Source: Pelotomaculum propionicicum (lineage in GTDB: Bacteria; Bacillota; Desulfotomaculia; Desulfotomaculales; Pelotomaculaceae). From it: 64,000 nucleotides of DNA. The DNA is taken from positions 62,001 through 126,000 of the forward strand of contig NZ_QFFZ01000006.1 in assembly GCF_004369225.1 (NCBI RefSeq), read 5' to 3'. The translations under genes and the position numbers were made by a program. The notes beneath the pieces are model-generated. The model had not been told where the DNA came from, did not search any database, and saw only the letters and a program-made list of their open reading frames with translations. Below, one piece after another: positions 52,896-63,801 of this stretch (its first letter is position 1; the number at the start of each line of letters is the position of its first letter).

Positions 52896-53729
52896 ACATT
52901 ACCACCTGAAATTATCATATTTTCATACCTTTATATACTATTTAGAAACACTATTATTGCTACCTGTATCTTCTATTAAATAAACATTTTTACTTTTTCT
53001 GATATTGCAAGAACTAGTATAAAGGAGATTTCCTTCAAAAATAATACAGCGAATATCTCGCCGTACCACCGCTCATAATATAGATATTTCCAGCAGTTTA
53101 AGTTCCAATGATCACCAAGTCTCTGAAATGCACAACATTAGTGGCTGTTGGAGGACATCTTCGTTATCCTTCGGTTATTTTTTGGGTTGTTGTTAATCCT
53201 CTTAATTAAGCCAGATGAAGGGAAATCCAGGCGCCGCAAGGGCTACTCTAATACCGAAAATAGTCAAAATAAGAAAGAAAGGGCCAAATAACGGAAGGAT
53301 AGGAATGCCAAACACTAACATTTAAGGAACCCCCCTAAAGTATTTTTTTAAAGCTGTTTACATTAGCAAACGATTGCAACGGGAATTTATACATTTCTTC
53401 CTTGAAGCTCTATTGTCAAGCTATCTTTTAGAACAATCGTTTGATGGAATTAGTAAATAATCCGGTTAACTACCCTCCTTCAATTTGCTGATAATCCATA
53501 GTATAGATTTTAAACATCATTTGTTACTATAGTTGGGATAATTTTCTATAATTTTTAAACAGATTCTCTGCTCACCTGCTCTTAAAAGCCAGTGGACAAC
53601 AGGTAACATTCAAAGCAATATTTGTCTAAGAGACTTTTATAAAGGAGGATGGTTCTAGTGGCGGAATTTTATTTATGACATAACTTATATAAGATGGAAT
53701 TTTATGATAGATAATAGGAGGTAATATAA
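52896..53729. other. 834-base region upstream of the glycan cluster
   Basis: Mostly AT-rich and without long frames. It contains one short minus-strand frame with a good ribosome site (53202-53321) and presumably the cluster promoter on its left side. No repeats or RNA genes were recognised. Confidence 0.5.
53202..53321 (-). CDS. Small hydrophobic protein, 39 residues
   Basis: ATG at 53321 is preceded by TAGGGGGGTTCCTTAA, a strong ribosome site. The product (starts MLVFGIPILPLFGPFF, ends FPFIWLN) is almost entirely hydrophobic with repeated Pro and Phe, like short spore or membrane proteins. Family not recognised; chance frame not excluded. Confidence 0.45.
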   Translation of the reverse strand: MLVFGIPILPLFGPFFLILTIFGIRVALAAPGFPFIWLN

Positions 53730-54152
53730 TTGCCTTGGACTTGCCAACTGGTTGATATACAGAAATCTGGAGAAAAACTTAAGCCAGGTGACATGTGGTT
53801 TGCCCCGTGGATGATTGAGCATAATGATTTATCACATGAATATAAACGGGATTGGAAAGGAAAGCGTCCTCCTCTATTTATCAAACTGCCCAACAACCGT
53901 ATCTGGGGTATTGATTTTAAATCTTCCGACAAGTATCAAAGTTGGACAGTTACAGGTGTTCCGCCGAAAATTACAGTTTATCCTTCTGTCAATAGTCCCG
54001 GTCCCAACGGTTATCATGGCTTTCTAGTATGCGGATTTCTTAGTGATGACATGGATGGGCGCTTGTATCATGGTTCGGGAAAAATAGTATTGAAAAGCAT
54101 AGAAACATTGAAAACCTTCCTTGAAAAATCAAAGATGGTTTTTGTAATTTAG
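53730..54152 (+). CDS. Hypothetical protein (DUF6527-like?)
   Basis: 140 residues from TTG 53730 with TAGGAGGT upstream. KPGDMWFAPWM, DWKGKRPPLFIKLPN and QSWTVTGVPPKITVYPS then YHGFLVCGFLSDD resemble short phage-linked DUF6527-type proteins, but no certain assignment is made. Cytosolic, no cysteine motif. Isolated between the glycan cluster and the ligase gene. Confidence 0.5.
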   Translation: MPWTCQLVDIQKSGEKLKPGDMWFAPWMIEHNDLSHEYKRDWKGKRPPLFIKLPNNRIWGIDFKSSDKYQSWTVTGVPPKITVYPSVNSPGPNGYHGFLVCGFLSDDMDGRLYHGSGKIVLKSIETLKTFLEKSKMVFVI

Positions 54153-54300
54153 GATGGTGTCAAATTATGACTATGGGAATATGATAAATCAATAACCATA
54201 AAAAGGTAATTTTTAGTAATTCCATGCTTGTTCATTTTGAAGATTATACCGGAGAGAACCGAACAACTTTTTTCATAACTCAGTATAGGGAGCAAAAAAG

Positions 54301-55884
54301 ATGGATGAAAAGCTACAAGCAAACCTTATTCAACGCGTAGCGCTGGGTGATATTCTTCGCCGTGCCGCATTACGCCTGCCGGATAAGGAAGCAATGATAG
54401 AACACCGTGGCGGTAACCGGATCAGCCTAACCTATAGAGAGATGAATTCAAAAGCAAACCAATTTGCCAGGGCGCTGCAAAAACTTGGTTTGAGGAAGGG
54501 TGACAGGGTAGCTACAATTTGCCTTAATTCCCATGAATATGTCTTGTGCATTTACGGCCTGGCCAAGGGCGGCTTTGTCTTTGTACCTGTAAATCCCGGT
54601 TTAAATCCTCTGGATATACTTTATATACTTGAGAATAGCGGGGCTAACGCGCTAATCATAGACGATGTCTTTTTGCCGGCCCTTAGTCAATATATCGATA
54701 GACTTCATGGCATTACACATATCATTACTTTACCTGTCACTGGCAAAAATAACGAAATACCATTCATAGATTTCAATTGGTTGCTAAGTGGTCAAACAGA
54801 TGATGAAATCCTTGATGTAATAATAGAAGACAGGGATACACTCCAGATTATGTATACAAGCGGCACCACCGCAAAACCTAAAGGGGTTGTGGCATCCCAT
54901 CTCGCTGTTTACCTCTCCTCACTTTACAATTGCGTCGACCTCAATATCCGGTCTGACACAGTTTTGTTGGCATTGTTGCCAATGTGTCATTGCGCCCAGC
55001 ACACGGCTGTCAACAGCATTATACATGTGGCAGCCGCTATGGTAATTATGCGATCCTTCACGCCAGACGCTTTCCTTGAAACGGCAAGCAGGGAAAAGAT
55101 AAACTGGACTATGGCCCTGCCCATGGTTTACCGGACAATTTTAGAACATCCTGATCTGGATAAATACGACTTGTCCAGCCTGAAGACATGTTTATATGTG
55201 ATGGCCCCTATTGACCGGAATACTTTTGAAAAGGCTCAAAAGAAATTCGGAAACGGATTTATGCTTGCTACTGGACAAACCGAAGCGTACCCCGCGACCA
55301 ACTTTTTCCTGCCGCAGTGGCAAAGCTCAAAAGAAGGTAATTACTGGGGTATTTCCACTCATGGTTATGAAACAGCGATTATGGATGATAACGGCGATTT
55401 GCAGCCGCAAAAAGTCGTGGGGGAAATTGTGTGGCGTGGTCCGGCTGTAATGAAAGAATACTACCGGGATGAGCATGCGACCCAAAAAAGTCGTCGTTAC
55501 GGCTGGCATCATTCAGGTGATCTTGGTTACTTTGACGAAGATGGTTTACTTGTCTTTGTAGACCGTAAAAAGGATATGATAAAAACAGGCGGTGAGAACG
55601 TTCCTTCGATAAAAGTTGAAGAAGTGATCATGTGCCACCCCAAGGTTGAAGCGGCGGCGGTTGTGGGTTTGACTCATAGAAGATGGATCGAGGCTGTTAC
55701 CGCGTTTGTAGTATTACGAAAAGGTGCAGATCTTTCTGAAGAAGAGATTATCACCTGGTGCAAGAAAAAATTGGGTATTTTTGAAATCCCCAAAAAAGTT
55801 GTTTTTGTAGATGATTTACCACGCACAACCACAGGAAAAGTGCAAAAAAATATACTCCGCTCTTCTTATAAAGACATATATTAA
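54301..55884 (+). CDS. AMP-dependent acyl-CoA synthetase/ligase
   Basis: ANL-superfamily enzyme, 527 residues. P-loop motif IMYTSGTTAKPKGVV (about 183-197), ATGQTEAYPATN, the hinge/adenylate HSGDLGYFDEDGLLVFVDRKKDMIKTGGENV and the catalytic Lys in PRTTTGKVQKN near the C-terminus. Both halves complete. The substrate is not predictable; sequence flavour is nearest crotonobetaine/medium-chain acyl-CoA ligases. ATG with AGGGAGC. Not an acetyl-CoA synthetase: too short and lacking the Acs N-terminus. Confidence 0.9.
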   Translation: MDEKLQANLIQRVALGDILRRAALRLPDKEAMIEHRGGNRISLTYREMNSKANQFARALQKLGLRKGDRVATICLNSHEYVLCIYGLAKGGFVFVPVNPGLNPLDILYILENSGANALIIDDVFLPALSQYIDRLHGITHIITLPVTGKNNEIPFIDFNWLLSGQTDDEILDVIIEDRDTLQIMYTSGTTAKPKGVVASHLAVYLSSLYNCVDLNIRSDTVLLALLPMCHCAQHTAVNSIIHVAAAMVIMRSFTPDAFLETASREKINWTMALPMVYRTILEHPDLDKYDLSSLKTCLYVMAPIDRNTFEKAQKKFGNGFMLATGQTEAYPATNFFLPQWQSSKEGNYWGISTHGYETAIMDDNGDLQPQKVVGEIVWRGPAVMKEYYRDEHATQKSRRYGWHHSGDLGYFDEDGLLVFVDRKKDMIKTGGENVPSIKVEEVIMCHPKVEAAAVVGLTHRRWIEAVTAFVVLRKGADLSEEEIITWCKKKLGIFEIPKKVVFVDDLPRTTTGKVQKNILRSSYKDIY

Positions 55885-55993
55885 ATTTAATAAACAAAAA
55901 AGGATTGTGTATAATTTTCCGTTAATGGTATCATACAGCAATCTTAAGTCATAAACTGTAAATAATATTAAAATAGAAACGGAGTGAAGTTTA

Positions 55994-56338
55994 ATGTTTT
56001 TTTTAAACCCGGCGTTCAAATTTCCATGGTTTGAACAGCCTCAAAATGAAACTAAACAAGGATTGGGTTTTTTAGAAAACTTTAGAGACAGGCTGGCGAC
56101 AATCGGGGTTTATCAGGGTGAAGTTGTAAATGTGGATTACTCCGACTCAAAAGGAGTTGTTAAAAGAGTCGTAGGCGGGCCGCTGACTTTAATTGGTGGA
56201 AACTTTATCGAGCTTTCTGCGCCGTCCCCTTTTGGTATATTAACACTTATTCCTAATATGCCTGGCTTCCCTTCAATGGAACTGGTCAGAACTGTTATAA
56301 TTCCCATCTCCAGTATACTCGATGTGAGAGTTGTGTAA
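55994..56338 (+). CDS. Small protein with LSm/DUF2642-like core
   Basis: 114 residues. A Phe/Pro-rich head (FFLNPAFKFPWFEQPQ) then a core GVYQGEVVNVDYSDSKGVVKRV, GGPLTLIGGNFIELS and VIIPISSILDVRVV, similar in pattern to each repeat of the protein at 32721-33395. Likely a small-barrel spore-associated protein, by analogy. ATG with GGAGTGAAG. Followed by a long inverted repeat. Confidence 0.55.
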   Translation: MFFLNPAFKFPWFEQPQNETKQGLGFLENFRDRLATIGVYQGEVVNVDYSDSKGVVKRVVGGPLTLIGGNFIELSAPSPFGILTLIPNMPGFPSMELVRTVIIPISSILDVRVV

Positions 56339-56355
56339 TAAATCTACAATCAAAG

Positions 56356-56487
56356 CTGCACAAAGTATTCCATGGTGTTGAACCAGCTTGCTCCCTCTAC
56401 TCCGTGCCTGGTGAACACTTGGCTCGCTTGGTTCACTGTAGTCGATATGTAACAGGGAAGCTAGTTTTAACACCATGGACTTTGCAG
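56356..56487. repeat. Long imperfect palindrome with internal hairpin
   Basis: Left arm 56356-56396 and right arm 56454-56487 are imperfect reverse complements (for example CCATGGTGTTgAA and TTaACACCATGG). The 57-base loop contains another inverted pair (GTGAAC/GTTCAC). It lies after the stop of the small protein; could be a folded RNA, terminator-like element or MITE. Confidence 0.6.
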
Positions 56488-56548
56488 TATATAGATTACA
56501 GTGTTGGTCTTATATGCATGAATGAGTTTGTTGAAGCGTATATAAAGC

Positions 56549-57946
56549 TTATATTGGCTGTTTTGAATACCTGCTAAAAAATGAACATATTTGCAGGACT
56601 AATGCAACCAGTGGGTTTTTCATATACCTTTCAAGACGCTTATAGCCCTCTTGTGCAGCCGCCAATTCCTGCTGAGCAAATAGATATGATCTTTTAAATT
56701 CTTCTTCTGTTTGCAGGGATTTTTTCAAATCATTGCTCAGGATACTGATTTCATCCATCAGTTTTCTTTCTTTGACTGCCGACGAGACCCTTTCTCTCTC
56801 AATTTTTTGTTTCAGCTCTACTATTTCTGTCTGCAGTTCGGCAACTTTGGTGCTGTGCAGTTCTTTTAATTCAGAAATCTTAATTTTATTCTCCCTGTCT
56901 CTGTCTTTATGGTTTTGTATTTTGGTAAACAGACCTTCCAGATTACCTTGGTTCTTTGCGAGTATTTCCTTAAGCCGGCCTGCTTCGGCCTGGTATTCCT
57001 TGCATCTTTTTACCCAAAGACGGCACTGGTATAAAATGCTGTTGGCTTTTGCTTCTAGTTTGGCCAGGTGTTCCCTGTATCGCAGAATCTCTCTTTTGCG
57101 GAGTGACAGCAGCAGGTCTTTTTCGGCCATCTGGGTCAATAAATATTCGTGCTGCCCGGCAAGTTCCATTTTTTCTGCAAGTGCAGCAGCAGCCTCTCTT
57201 TGTCCGCTGGCAGCTTCCTGAAAATTCTTCTGCATTGTTTCAAACATATTTCTCCATCTTGTCCGGTCATAATGCCAGCGTGATTTTTGCCTGCCCACAA
57301 TGATCAAGAATTTTTTCAATAGGTCCTCATACATTACACGTGCAGTGGGGTTATAACTCCAAACCCCATCTCCCGCTATCTCAAAGTAAGGCAGTTTTTT
57401 CAACACACCTTCAATTGTTTTAAGGTCTGTCGAGCGCCAGGAGTTGATTAACTGGTGCAGTTGCTGTATGGACAAGCCCCCGGGGTGAATTTTCATGGCC
57501 TTAATCAAGAGGTTTTTCAAAGAATAGTGGCTTGTTTCAACTTCCCATTCAGTTAACCCCCAAAACCCGTTGTCCAATTGTATAAACCTGCCGTCTGAAA
57601 TAAGGCATGCTTCCTCTGAAAGTATCTTTTTTGCTTTCTTTTTCTTTGAATTGGCGTTTTTCAATATTTCACGCAGGTTAAGTGCCTGTCCTTTTTTAAG
57701 CAGCAGTGAATAAAACTGATCGTTTTCTTTATTCCCCTCCAGGTCCAAACGCCAATTCTCTTTTTCCTTGTAAAAGCATGGGTTTTGATTAAGGCAAAGG
57801 TTGACTCTTTCCTCAACCTGCGGCAGGGAATAATCCTTCAGCATTCTTCTCTGAACATGAGGAGCAAGTTCTGCCACTGATAAAGCCTCAAAGAAAAAGA
57901 GAGTTTTCTTTAAAACGTCAGTTAAGGAATTTAGTTTCCCACCCAT
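56549..57946 (-). CDS. Winged-helix plus coiled-coil protein
   Basis: 465 residues. N-terminal ~220 contains two or three winged-helix-like segments (LTDVLKKTLFFFEALSVAEL; LKNLLIKAMKIHPGGLSIQQL; VWSYNPTARVMYEDLLKKF), resembling HARE-HTH or RPB-like repeats. Residues about 240-440 form a long coiled coil with heptad-like Leu/Glu/Lys. The end is a short hydrophobic segment. Family not recognised; plausible DNA-binding or architectural protein. ATG with AAGGTGA. Confidence 0.6.
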   Translation of the reverse strand: MGGKLNSLTDVLKKTLFFFEALSVAELAPHVQRRMLKDYSLPQVEERVNLCLNQNPCFYKEKENWRLDLEGNKENDQFYSLLLKKGQALNLREILKNANSKKKKAKKILSEEACLISDGRFIQLDNGFWGLTEWEVETSHYSLKNLLIKAMKIHPGGLSIQQLHQLINSWRSTDLKTIEGVLKKLPYFEIAGDGVWSYNPTARVMYEDLLKKFLIIVGRQKSRWHYDRTRWRNMFETMQKNFQEAASGQREAAAALAEKMELAGQHEYLLTQMAEKDLLLSLRKREILRYREHLAKLEAKANSILYQCRLWVKRCKEYQAEAGRLKEILAKNQGNLEGLFTKIQNHKDRDRENKIKISELKELHSTKVAELQTEIVELKQKIERERVSSAVKERKLMDEISILSNDLKKSLQTEEEFKRSYLFAQQELAAAQEGYKRLERYMKNPLVALVLQICSFFSRYSKQPI

Positions 57947-58301
57947 TTAACTTTTTCACCTTCCTTAAGATAAGTCCTTATATTTAATTCATTTACAATG
58001 CTAAAATTCCTTTTATTTCCATGTCATTAAATGGATATTTTTTCTTCCATTTTTCCACAATTATTTTTAAAAAATATTTACTGATTGGAGAAGGTATATT
58101 TTTCTTGCTTAACCTTATCCTTATACCATATAATAAACTTAAGTGGTTGATATTTAGAATCAAATGGTTGTTATTGATGTTTAAATGGTTAGGCATGGCC
58201 CACTTTCAAACACAAATTTAAACCGCGAACGGTCATCATGAAGGCCTGAACGGTCTGAGCATTTTAAGTGATTTAATCAAATCATTTTAGAGGGTGTTCT
58301 G
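57947..58301. other. AT-rich gene-free region
   Basis: About 355 bases with many T and A runs and repeated AAATGG(T)T words (58035-58190). Frames in it are short and without ribosome sites. Probably the promoter of acuA and of the coiled-coil gene; no clear -35/-10 pair picked. Confidence 0.4.
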
Positions 58302-58925
58302 ATGAGCAGTGCCTGCTGTGAAATTGATATTATTGAAACCAATCGTGAAAATATTGTCGTGGAAGGCCCGGTACCGGCTGAAGACTTGCAAAAGCTGAGT
58401 ATGAACGAGCAATTAAAGAATTTTCGTTCCCCTGCTGAACAGAAAAAAGCTTTAATTGAAATAGCCGGACTCCCGGAAGGTATGATTTATATTGCCAGGC
58501 ATTATCGTGAAATAATCGGTTATGTGACTTTTCACTACCCCGAGGGTTACAGCAGGTGGAGCAGACACCCCAATGTTATAGAATTGGGCGCCATAGAAAT
58601 CAGCCCGCGCTGGCGCAAGCGCGGTATAGCGGAACGGCTGCTCAGAGAAGCATTCAGCAACAGTGTCATGGAGGATTTTATTGTAATTACTATTGAGTTC
58701 TGCTGGCACTGGGATTTGGAGAGAAGCGGGCTGAGTTTGTTCAATTACCAAAAGATGCTGCAAAAGCTTTTTGGGGCTACTGACCTTAAAAGGCGGGCAA
58801 CTGATGACCCTGATGTAACAGAGAACCCGGCCAATGTGTTTATGGCAAGGATAGGGAAAAACGTTGGAGCTGACGATATTAAAACCTTTGAAAGTATGCT
58901 TTTTGAAGAAGTAGGGATTCATTAA
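58302..58925 (+). CDS. acuA: AcuA-like GNAT lysine acetyltransferase
   Basis: GNAT enzyme that in Bacillus acetylates a lysine of acetyl-CoA synthetase. 207 residues. Family features: VVEGPVPAEDLQKL, IAGLPEGMIYIARHYREIIGYVT, WRKRGIAERLL (acetyl-CoA binding RxxGxA), FCWHWDLE and MARIGKNVGADDI. These match AcuA closely over its whole length. No acuB or acuC follows; instead a bidirectional terminator and guaB. The deacetylase at the other end of the window could be a functional counterpart. ATG with GAGGGTG. Confidence 0.88.
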   Translation: MSSACCEIDIIETNRENIVVEGPVPAEDLQKLSMNEQLKNFRSPAEQKKALIEIAGLPEGMIYIARHYREIIGYVTFHYPEGYSRWSRHPNVIELGAIEISPRWRKRGIAERLLREAFSNSVMEDFIVITIEFCWHWDLERSGLSLFNYQKMLQKLFGATDLKRRATDDPDVTENPANVFMARIGKNVGADDIKTFESMLFEEVGIH

Positions 58926-58960
58926 AAAACCTGCCGCACGCAATGTGCGGCAGGTTTTTT
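58924..58960. terminator. Bidirectional terminator between acuA and guaB
   Basis: CCTGCCGCAC (58930-58939) pairs with GTGCGGCAGG (58945-58954), flanked by AAAAAA and TTTTTT. Serves both convergent genes. Confidence 0.95.
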
Positions 58961-58985
58961 AGTATCTATTTTATTTTCTTTAGTA

Positions 58986-60548
<1,563 letters not shown>

Positions 60549-60570
60549 CTATAGCTTATTTTTATAAAAA

Positions 60571-60591
60571 AAGAGGGCGTATTGCCCTCTT
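60571..60591 (-). terminator. Terminator overlapping the stop of the 77-residue HTH gene
   Basis: AAGAGGGC (60571-60578) pairs with GCCCTCTT (60584-60591); on the minus strand it is followed by TTTTTTATA. Confidence 0.8.
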
Positions 60592-60823
60592 AGTCCTGAC
60601 CCATTACGGAGTCAATTCCGTGTGTGTAAAAGTGATCCCTCAAATGATAAACTAATTTTTCCGGCACTTCAAACTCCTGCGCCATTTCAGAATCAGTCTT
60701 GTTTTTCTCAATGCCCTCAATCAGCCGGTCTACATTCACCCCTACTTCATCAGCCATTTCCTTCAGACTTGGCTCCGAACTCCAGGGAACCCTGCTCACG
60801 TTAAGAAAATCATACTGCTCCAT
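60590..60823 (-). CDS. Small HTH-like hypothetical protein
   Basis: 77 residues. SEPSLKEMADEVGVNVDRLI then KTDSEMAQEFEVPEKLVYHL reads as two successive helix-turn-helix-like segments with acidic character. Possibly a small regulator; no family named. ATG with AGGGGGG. Terminator overlaps its stop. It lies between mscS and guaB. Confidence 0.65.
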   Translation of the reverse strand: MEQYDFLNVSRVPWSSEPSLKEMADEVGVNVDRLIEGIEKNKTDSEMAQEFEVPEKLVYHLRDHFYTHGIDSVMGQD

Positions 60824-60898
60824 AATATACCCCCCTGTTTTTGTATTTTACCCGCGGGGGGACAATTAATACCACGCCCGGATTGAAATGACAGGCGC

Positions 60899-61996
60899 CT
60901 AATCTTGATTTTCGCTTTTATCAATTTTATCGATAATCCTGACGTCCCGGCGCGGATAAGGCAGCCCAATCCCCGCCTTTTCAAAACTTTCTTTAATAGA
61001 CGAGTTCAACTGATCCTTAACTCTAAGGCTGTCTTTATAATTTTCTATCCAGAAATTCACAGCCAGGTTTAAATGAGATTCGGCAAACCCGGTAAAAAAA
61101 ACACCGGGGGCAGGGTCATCCAAAACTATCTGATTGGCGTGTAAAATTTCCAGGATTATCCTCTTTGCTTCAGCCAAATCGGTGTCGCCGGTGACACCAA
61201 TGTTCAGGTTGAGGCTAACATGCGGTGAGGGAAAAACGTGATTGATAATCCTGCTGTTGGCCAGATCTTTATTGGGAACAACAATTAAGTTGTTGTCCAG
61301 GGTAAGGATCCGGGTAGTCCTGGTCCCAATCTGCAAAACATCGCCGATATGGCCTTTATCAAGCTCGATCCGGTCGCCAGGCCGGAAAGGCCGGTCCAAC
61401 ATCAGCATTAACCCGGCAAACATGTTGCTCAGTGTTTCTTGAGCCGCCAGGGCAATAGCCAGTGAGGCCACACCTGCTGTCGCTATCAGGCCCGTGATAT
61501 TTTTCCCGAAGTATTCCAGGATATAGGTAAGCGCCAGAAAATAAATCAGAAGGCGTGAAAGCTGTCTCAATAACGGCATAAACTGTTCCAGGGAACCCTG
61601 TGTCCTGTCGGAATACTCATTTGAATACCAATCAGCCGCAGCTTGAACAGCCAGATCAATCCAGTGCGCCAGCACCACGATCAGAATTGTGTAAAGAAGT
61701 TTATCGAGGGTATTGGTCAGAGCCGGGCCCGGCCAGCCTGGGTCGGTACTGAGAAACCAGATCGTAGATCTTAAAGAAGCCAGGAAAATGAAAATAACAA
61801 CATGGCGGTGCGAAGCAGTCACCAGTTTGTTATACAGTCCAAGCGAGGAACGCCCGGCCAGCTTGCCCACAAAAACGTCCCACAGTTTTCCGGCCAGCCA
61901 GGCAACAACGAAACAGGCAATAATTCCGGCTAAGGTTTTGCCGGCAAGCAACACAATATTTAAATTAAAACAGCCACTAAGTGAGATTGTTAACAT
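60899..61996 (-). CDS. Mechanosensitive ion channel (MscS family)
   Basis: 365 residues: N-terminal TM helices (KTLAGIIACFVVAWLAG and others), a pore-lining segment TGLIATAGVASLAIALAAQE with the Gly/Ala-rich TM3 pattern, then LSNMFAGLMLMLDRPFRPGD, the MscS beta domain (GHIGDVLQIGTRTTRI) and a cytoplasmic alpha/beta end. Protects from osmotic downshock. ATG with AGAGGAAG. Single gene unit. Confidence 0.92.
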   Translation of the reverse strand: MLTISLSGCFNLNIVLLAGKTLAGIIACFVVAWLAGKLWDVFVGKLAGRSSLGLYNKLVTASHRHVVIFIFLASLRSTIWFLSTDPGWPGPALTNTLDKLLYTILIVVLAHWIDLAVQAAADWYSNEYSDRTQGSLEQFMPLLRQLSRLLIYFLALTYILEYFGKNITGLIATAGVASLAIALAAQETLSNMFAGLMLMLDRPFRPGDRIELDKGHIGDVLQIGTRTTRILTLDNNLIVVPNKDLANSRIINHVFPSPHVSLNLNIGVTGDTDLAEAKRIILEILHANQIVLDDPAPGVFFTGFAESHLNLAVNFWIENYKDSLRVKDQLNSSIKESFEKAGIGLPYPRRDVRIIDKIDKSENQD

Positions 61997-62039
61997 CTTT
62001 TGTCTTCCTCTTATGAACTAATTTTGTCACAATCGCCGC

Positions 62040-62687
62040 CTACCGGCCGGCAGTGCCCGGCAGGCAGTCCGGCGCGCCTGAGAGGTGGGAACAGTCGTTG
62101 AAGAGCATAAGTATCCCGTTTTCCCAATCAGGGAAATCTATTATATTAAGGCAGGCGTTATCCAGACGCAGGCGCCAGTGCTTATTTAGATCCATACCGA
62201 GCACAGTGCCCACTAAACTGCGGATGACCCCGCCGTGCGTTACTATTACTATATTATCACCACTGTGACGCTCGACAATTTTTTTAACAGCCGCGACAGC
62301 CCTGTTGGCCATCTCATGCAGGGTCTCTCCGCCAGGTATTCTGACAAACAAAGGTTTTTCCCAAAACCGCTTGCTCTCCTCTGGAAAGGCTTTATTTATT
62401 TCTTTAACGCTCAGGCCTTCCCATAAACCAAAATTTAATTCTCTTAAGTCAGGCAGAGTGTTAATTTCCATACCGTGCAGAGAGGAAATAATCTGCGCTG
62501 TTTCATGCGCCCTTTTCAGGTCACTGGCAAAAAAACCTGCAAACTTTTGGCCGGCCAGGCGCCCGGCAAGTAACTTGGCCTGCAGTCGGCCTTTATCGGA
62601 TAAAGGGATATCTGTGTGACCCTGGTACCGCATTGTTGTATTCCACTCAGTTTCGCCGTGCCTGACCAGGTAGATCCGGCAGCCCAT
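62040..62687 (-). CDS. cobC: Alpha-ribazole phosphatase / histidine phosphatase family
   Basis: RHG phosphatase: YLVRHGETEWN at residues 6-16, ASDLKRAHETAQ in the middle, VTHGGVIRSL near the C-terminus. 215 residues. Its start overlaps the stop of cobD (TAATG), and cobS precedes cobD; the context strongly suggests dephosphorylation of alpha-ribazole-5'-phosphate in B12 synthesis. Sequence alone would only give a histidine phosphatase. Confidence 0.88.
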   Translation of the reverse strand: MGCRIYLVRHGETEWNTTMRYQGHTDIPLSDKGRLQAKLLAGRLAGQKFAGFFASDLKRAHETAQIISSLHGMEINTLPDLRELNFGLWEGLSVKEINKAFPEESKRFWEKPLFVRIPGGETLHEMANRAVAAVKKIVERHSGDNIVIVTHGGVIRSLVGTVLGMDLNKHWRLRLDNACLNIIDFPDWENGILMLFNDCSHLSGAPDCLPGTAGR

Positions 62688-63784
62688 TATTTCCCTCCCT
62701 CTAGTATCTCCCTAAATGCAGTTAAAAGCAGTTCATTTTCAGGTCTGGTTTTGACCGCCAGTCTTATGTACCGTCCTGCCAGACCTGTAAAGCCATGACA
62801 ATCCCTGACCATGATCCTGCGCCTGCCCAGCAGGTCAGTAATCTCCCCAGAGGTCAAACCGCTCCCGGAGATGTCAACCAGGATAAAATTTGCCGCCCCC
62901 GCTATTGGTCTCAGGCCAGGCATGCTTTGCAGCATATTAAAAAGATATTGTTTCTCCCGCCTGACCAAGCGGTTAGTTTCAAGCATATGTTCCTGGTCCC
63001 GCAGCCCTTCGATACCAGCAACCTGGGCCAAGACGTTAACATTCCAGGGATCTTTTGCAGAATTCATCTGTTTGATTAGATCAGCGGGCGCGGCTATTGA
63101 GCCGAGCCGCAGGCCGGGAATGCCGAAAAACTTGGTCAAGGAGTAAAGCACAACCAGATTCTTGATGCGCCCTACTTGAGGCATCATGGTATAAGACGAC
63201 CGGTGGGGCACAAAATCCATAAATGCCTCGTCCACCATGACCATGACTCCATGTGACAAAGAACGGTCCAGAATGAGCTCGATGGTTTCTCTTTCTGCAA
63301 GTTTTCCGGTTGGGTTATTGGGGCTGCAAAGAAAAATCAGGTCTACCTTGGGTATGAGTTTTAATATCTCAGCTACTGGCAGGCTGAAATCATTTTTCTC
63401 ATCCATGGCAACCTCAATGACTTCTCCCCCCTGGCTGAGCACTGACAGGCTGTACTCACAAAATGTGGGGACAGGGATCAGCGCTCTTTTGCACCCGGCA
63501 ACGCGAACAAAAAGGTAAATCAATTCCGCCGCGCCGTTGCCCATTAATAGGTGTTCCTTTTCAATGCCCAGATATTCCGCCAGCGCTGCTTTTAATTCGA
63601 GACAATCTGGATCCGGGTAAGCGCTGATCATACCCAGTTTATTTTTAATAGCCTGGTCAATCTTCCTTGACGGTCCCAACGGGTTAATATTGGCGCTGAA
63701 ATCAACTAGATCTTTTTCTGCTATGCCGTATTTCAGTGATGCGCGGGTAACATTTCCACCGTGAATGTGTTCCAGCTGCGGCAA
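62687..63784 (-). CDS. cobD: Threonine-phosphate decarboxylase
   Basis: PLP enzyme giving (R)-1-amino-2-propanol O-phosphate for the B12 lower-ligand arm. 365 residues. HGGNVTRASLKYGI, the HisC-like LDFSANINPLGP, CSPNNPTGKL and the PLP lysine in LYSLTKFFGIPGLRLG. Histidinol-phosphate aminotransferase is the close paralogue; the location next to cobS decides for CobD. TTG start at 63784 with TAGGAGT. Confidence 0.92.
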   Translation of the reverse strand: MPQLEHIHGGNVTRASLKYGIAEKDLVDFSANINPLGPSRKIDQAIKNKLGMISAYPDPDCLELKAALAEYLGIEKEHLLMGNGAAELIYLFVRVAGCKRALIPVPTFCEYSLSVLSQGGEVIEVAMDEKNDFSLPVAEILKLIPKVDLIFLCSPNNPTGKLAERETIELILDRSLSHGVMVMVDEAFMDFVPHRSSYTMMPQVGRIKNLVVLYSLTKFFGIPGLRLGSIAAPADLIKQMNSAKDPWNVNVLAQVAGIEGLRDQEHMLETNRLVRREKQYLFNMLQSMPGLRPIAGAANFILVDISGSGLTSGEITDLLGRRRIMVRDCHGFTGLAGRYIRLAVKTRPENELLLTAFREILEGGK

Positions 63785-63801
63785 AATTCAAAACTCCTAT
63801 C

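Noticed and set aside
58021..58221. Plus-strand hydrophobic frame before acuA
   Set aside because: Composition follows the T-rich DNA, with no ribosome site; treated as non-coding.
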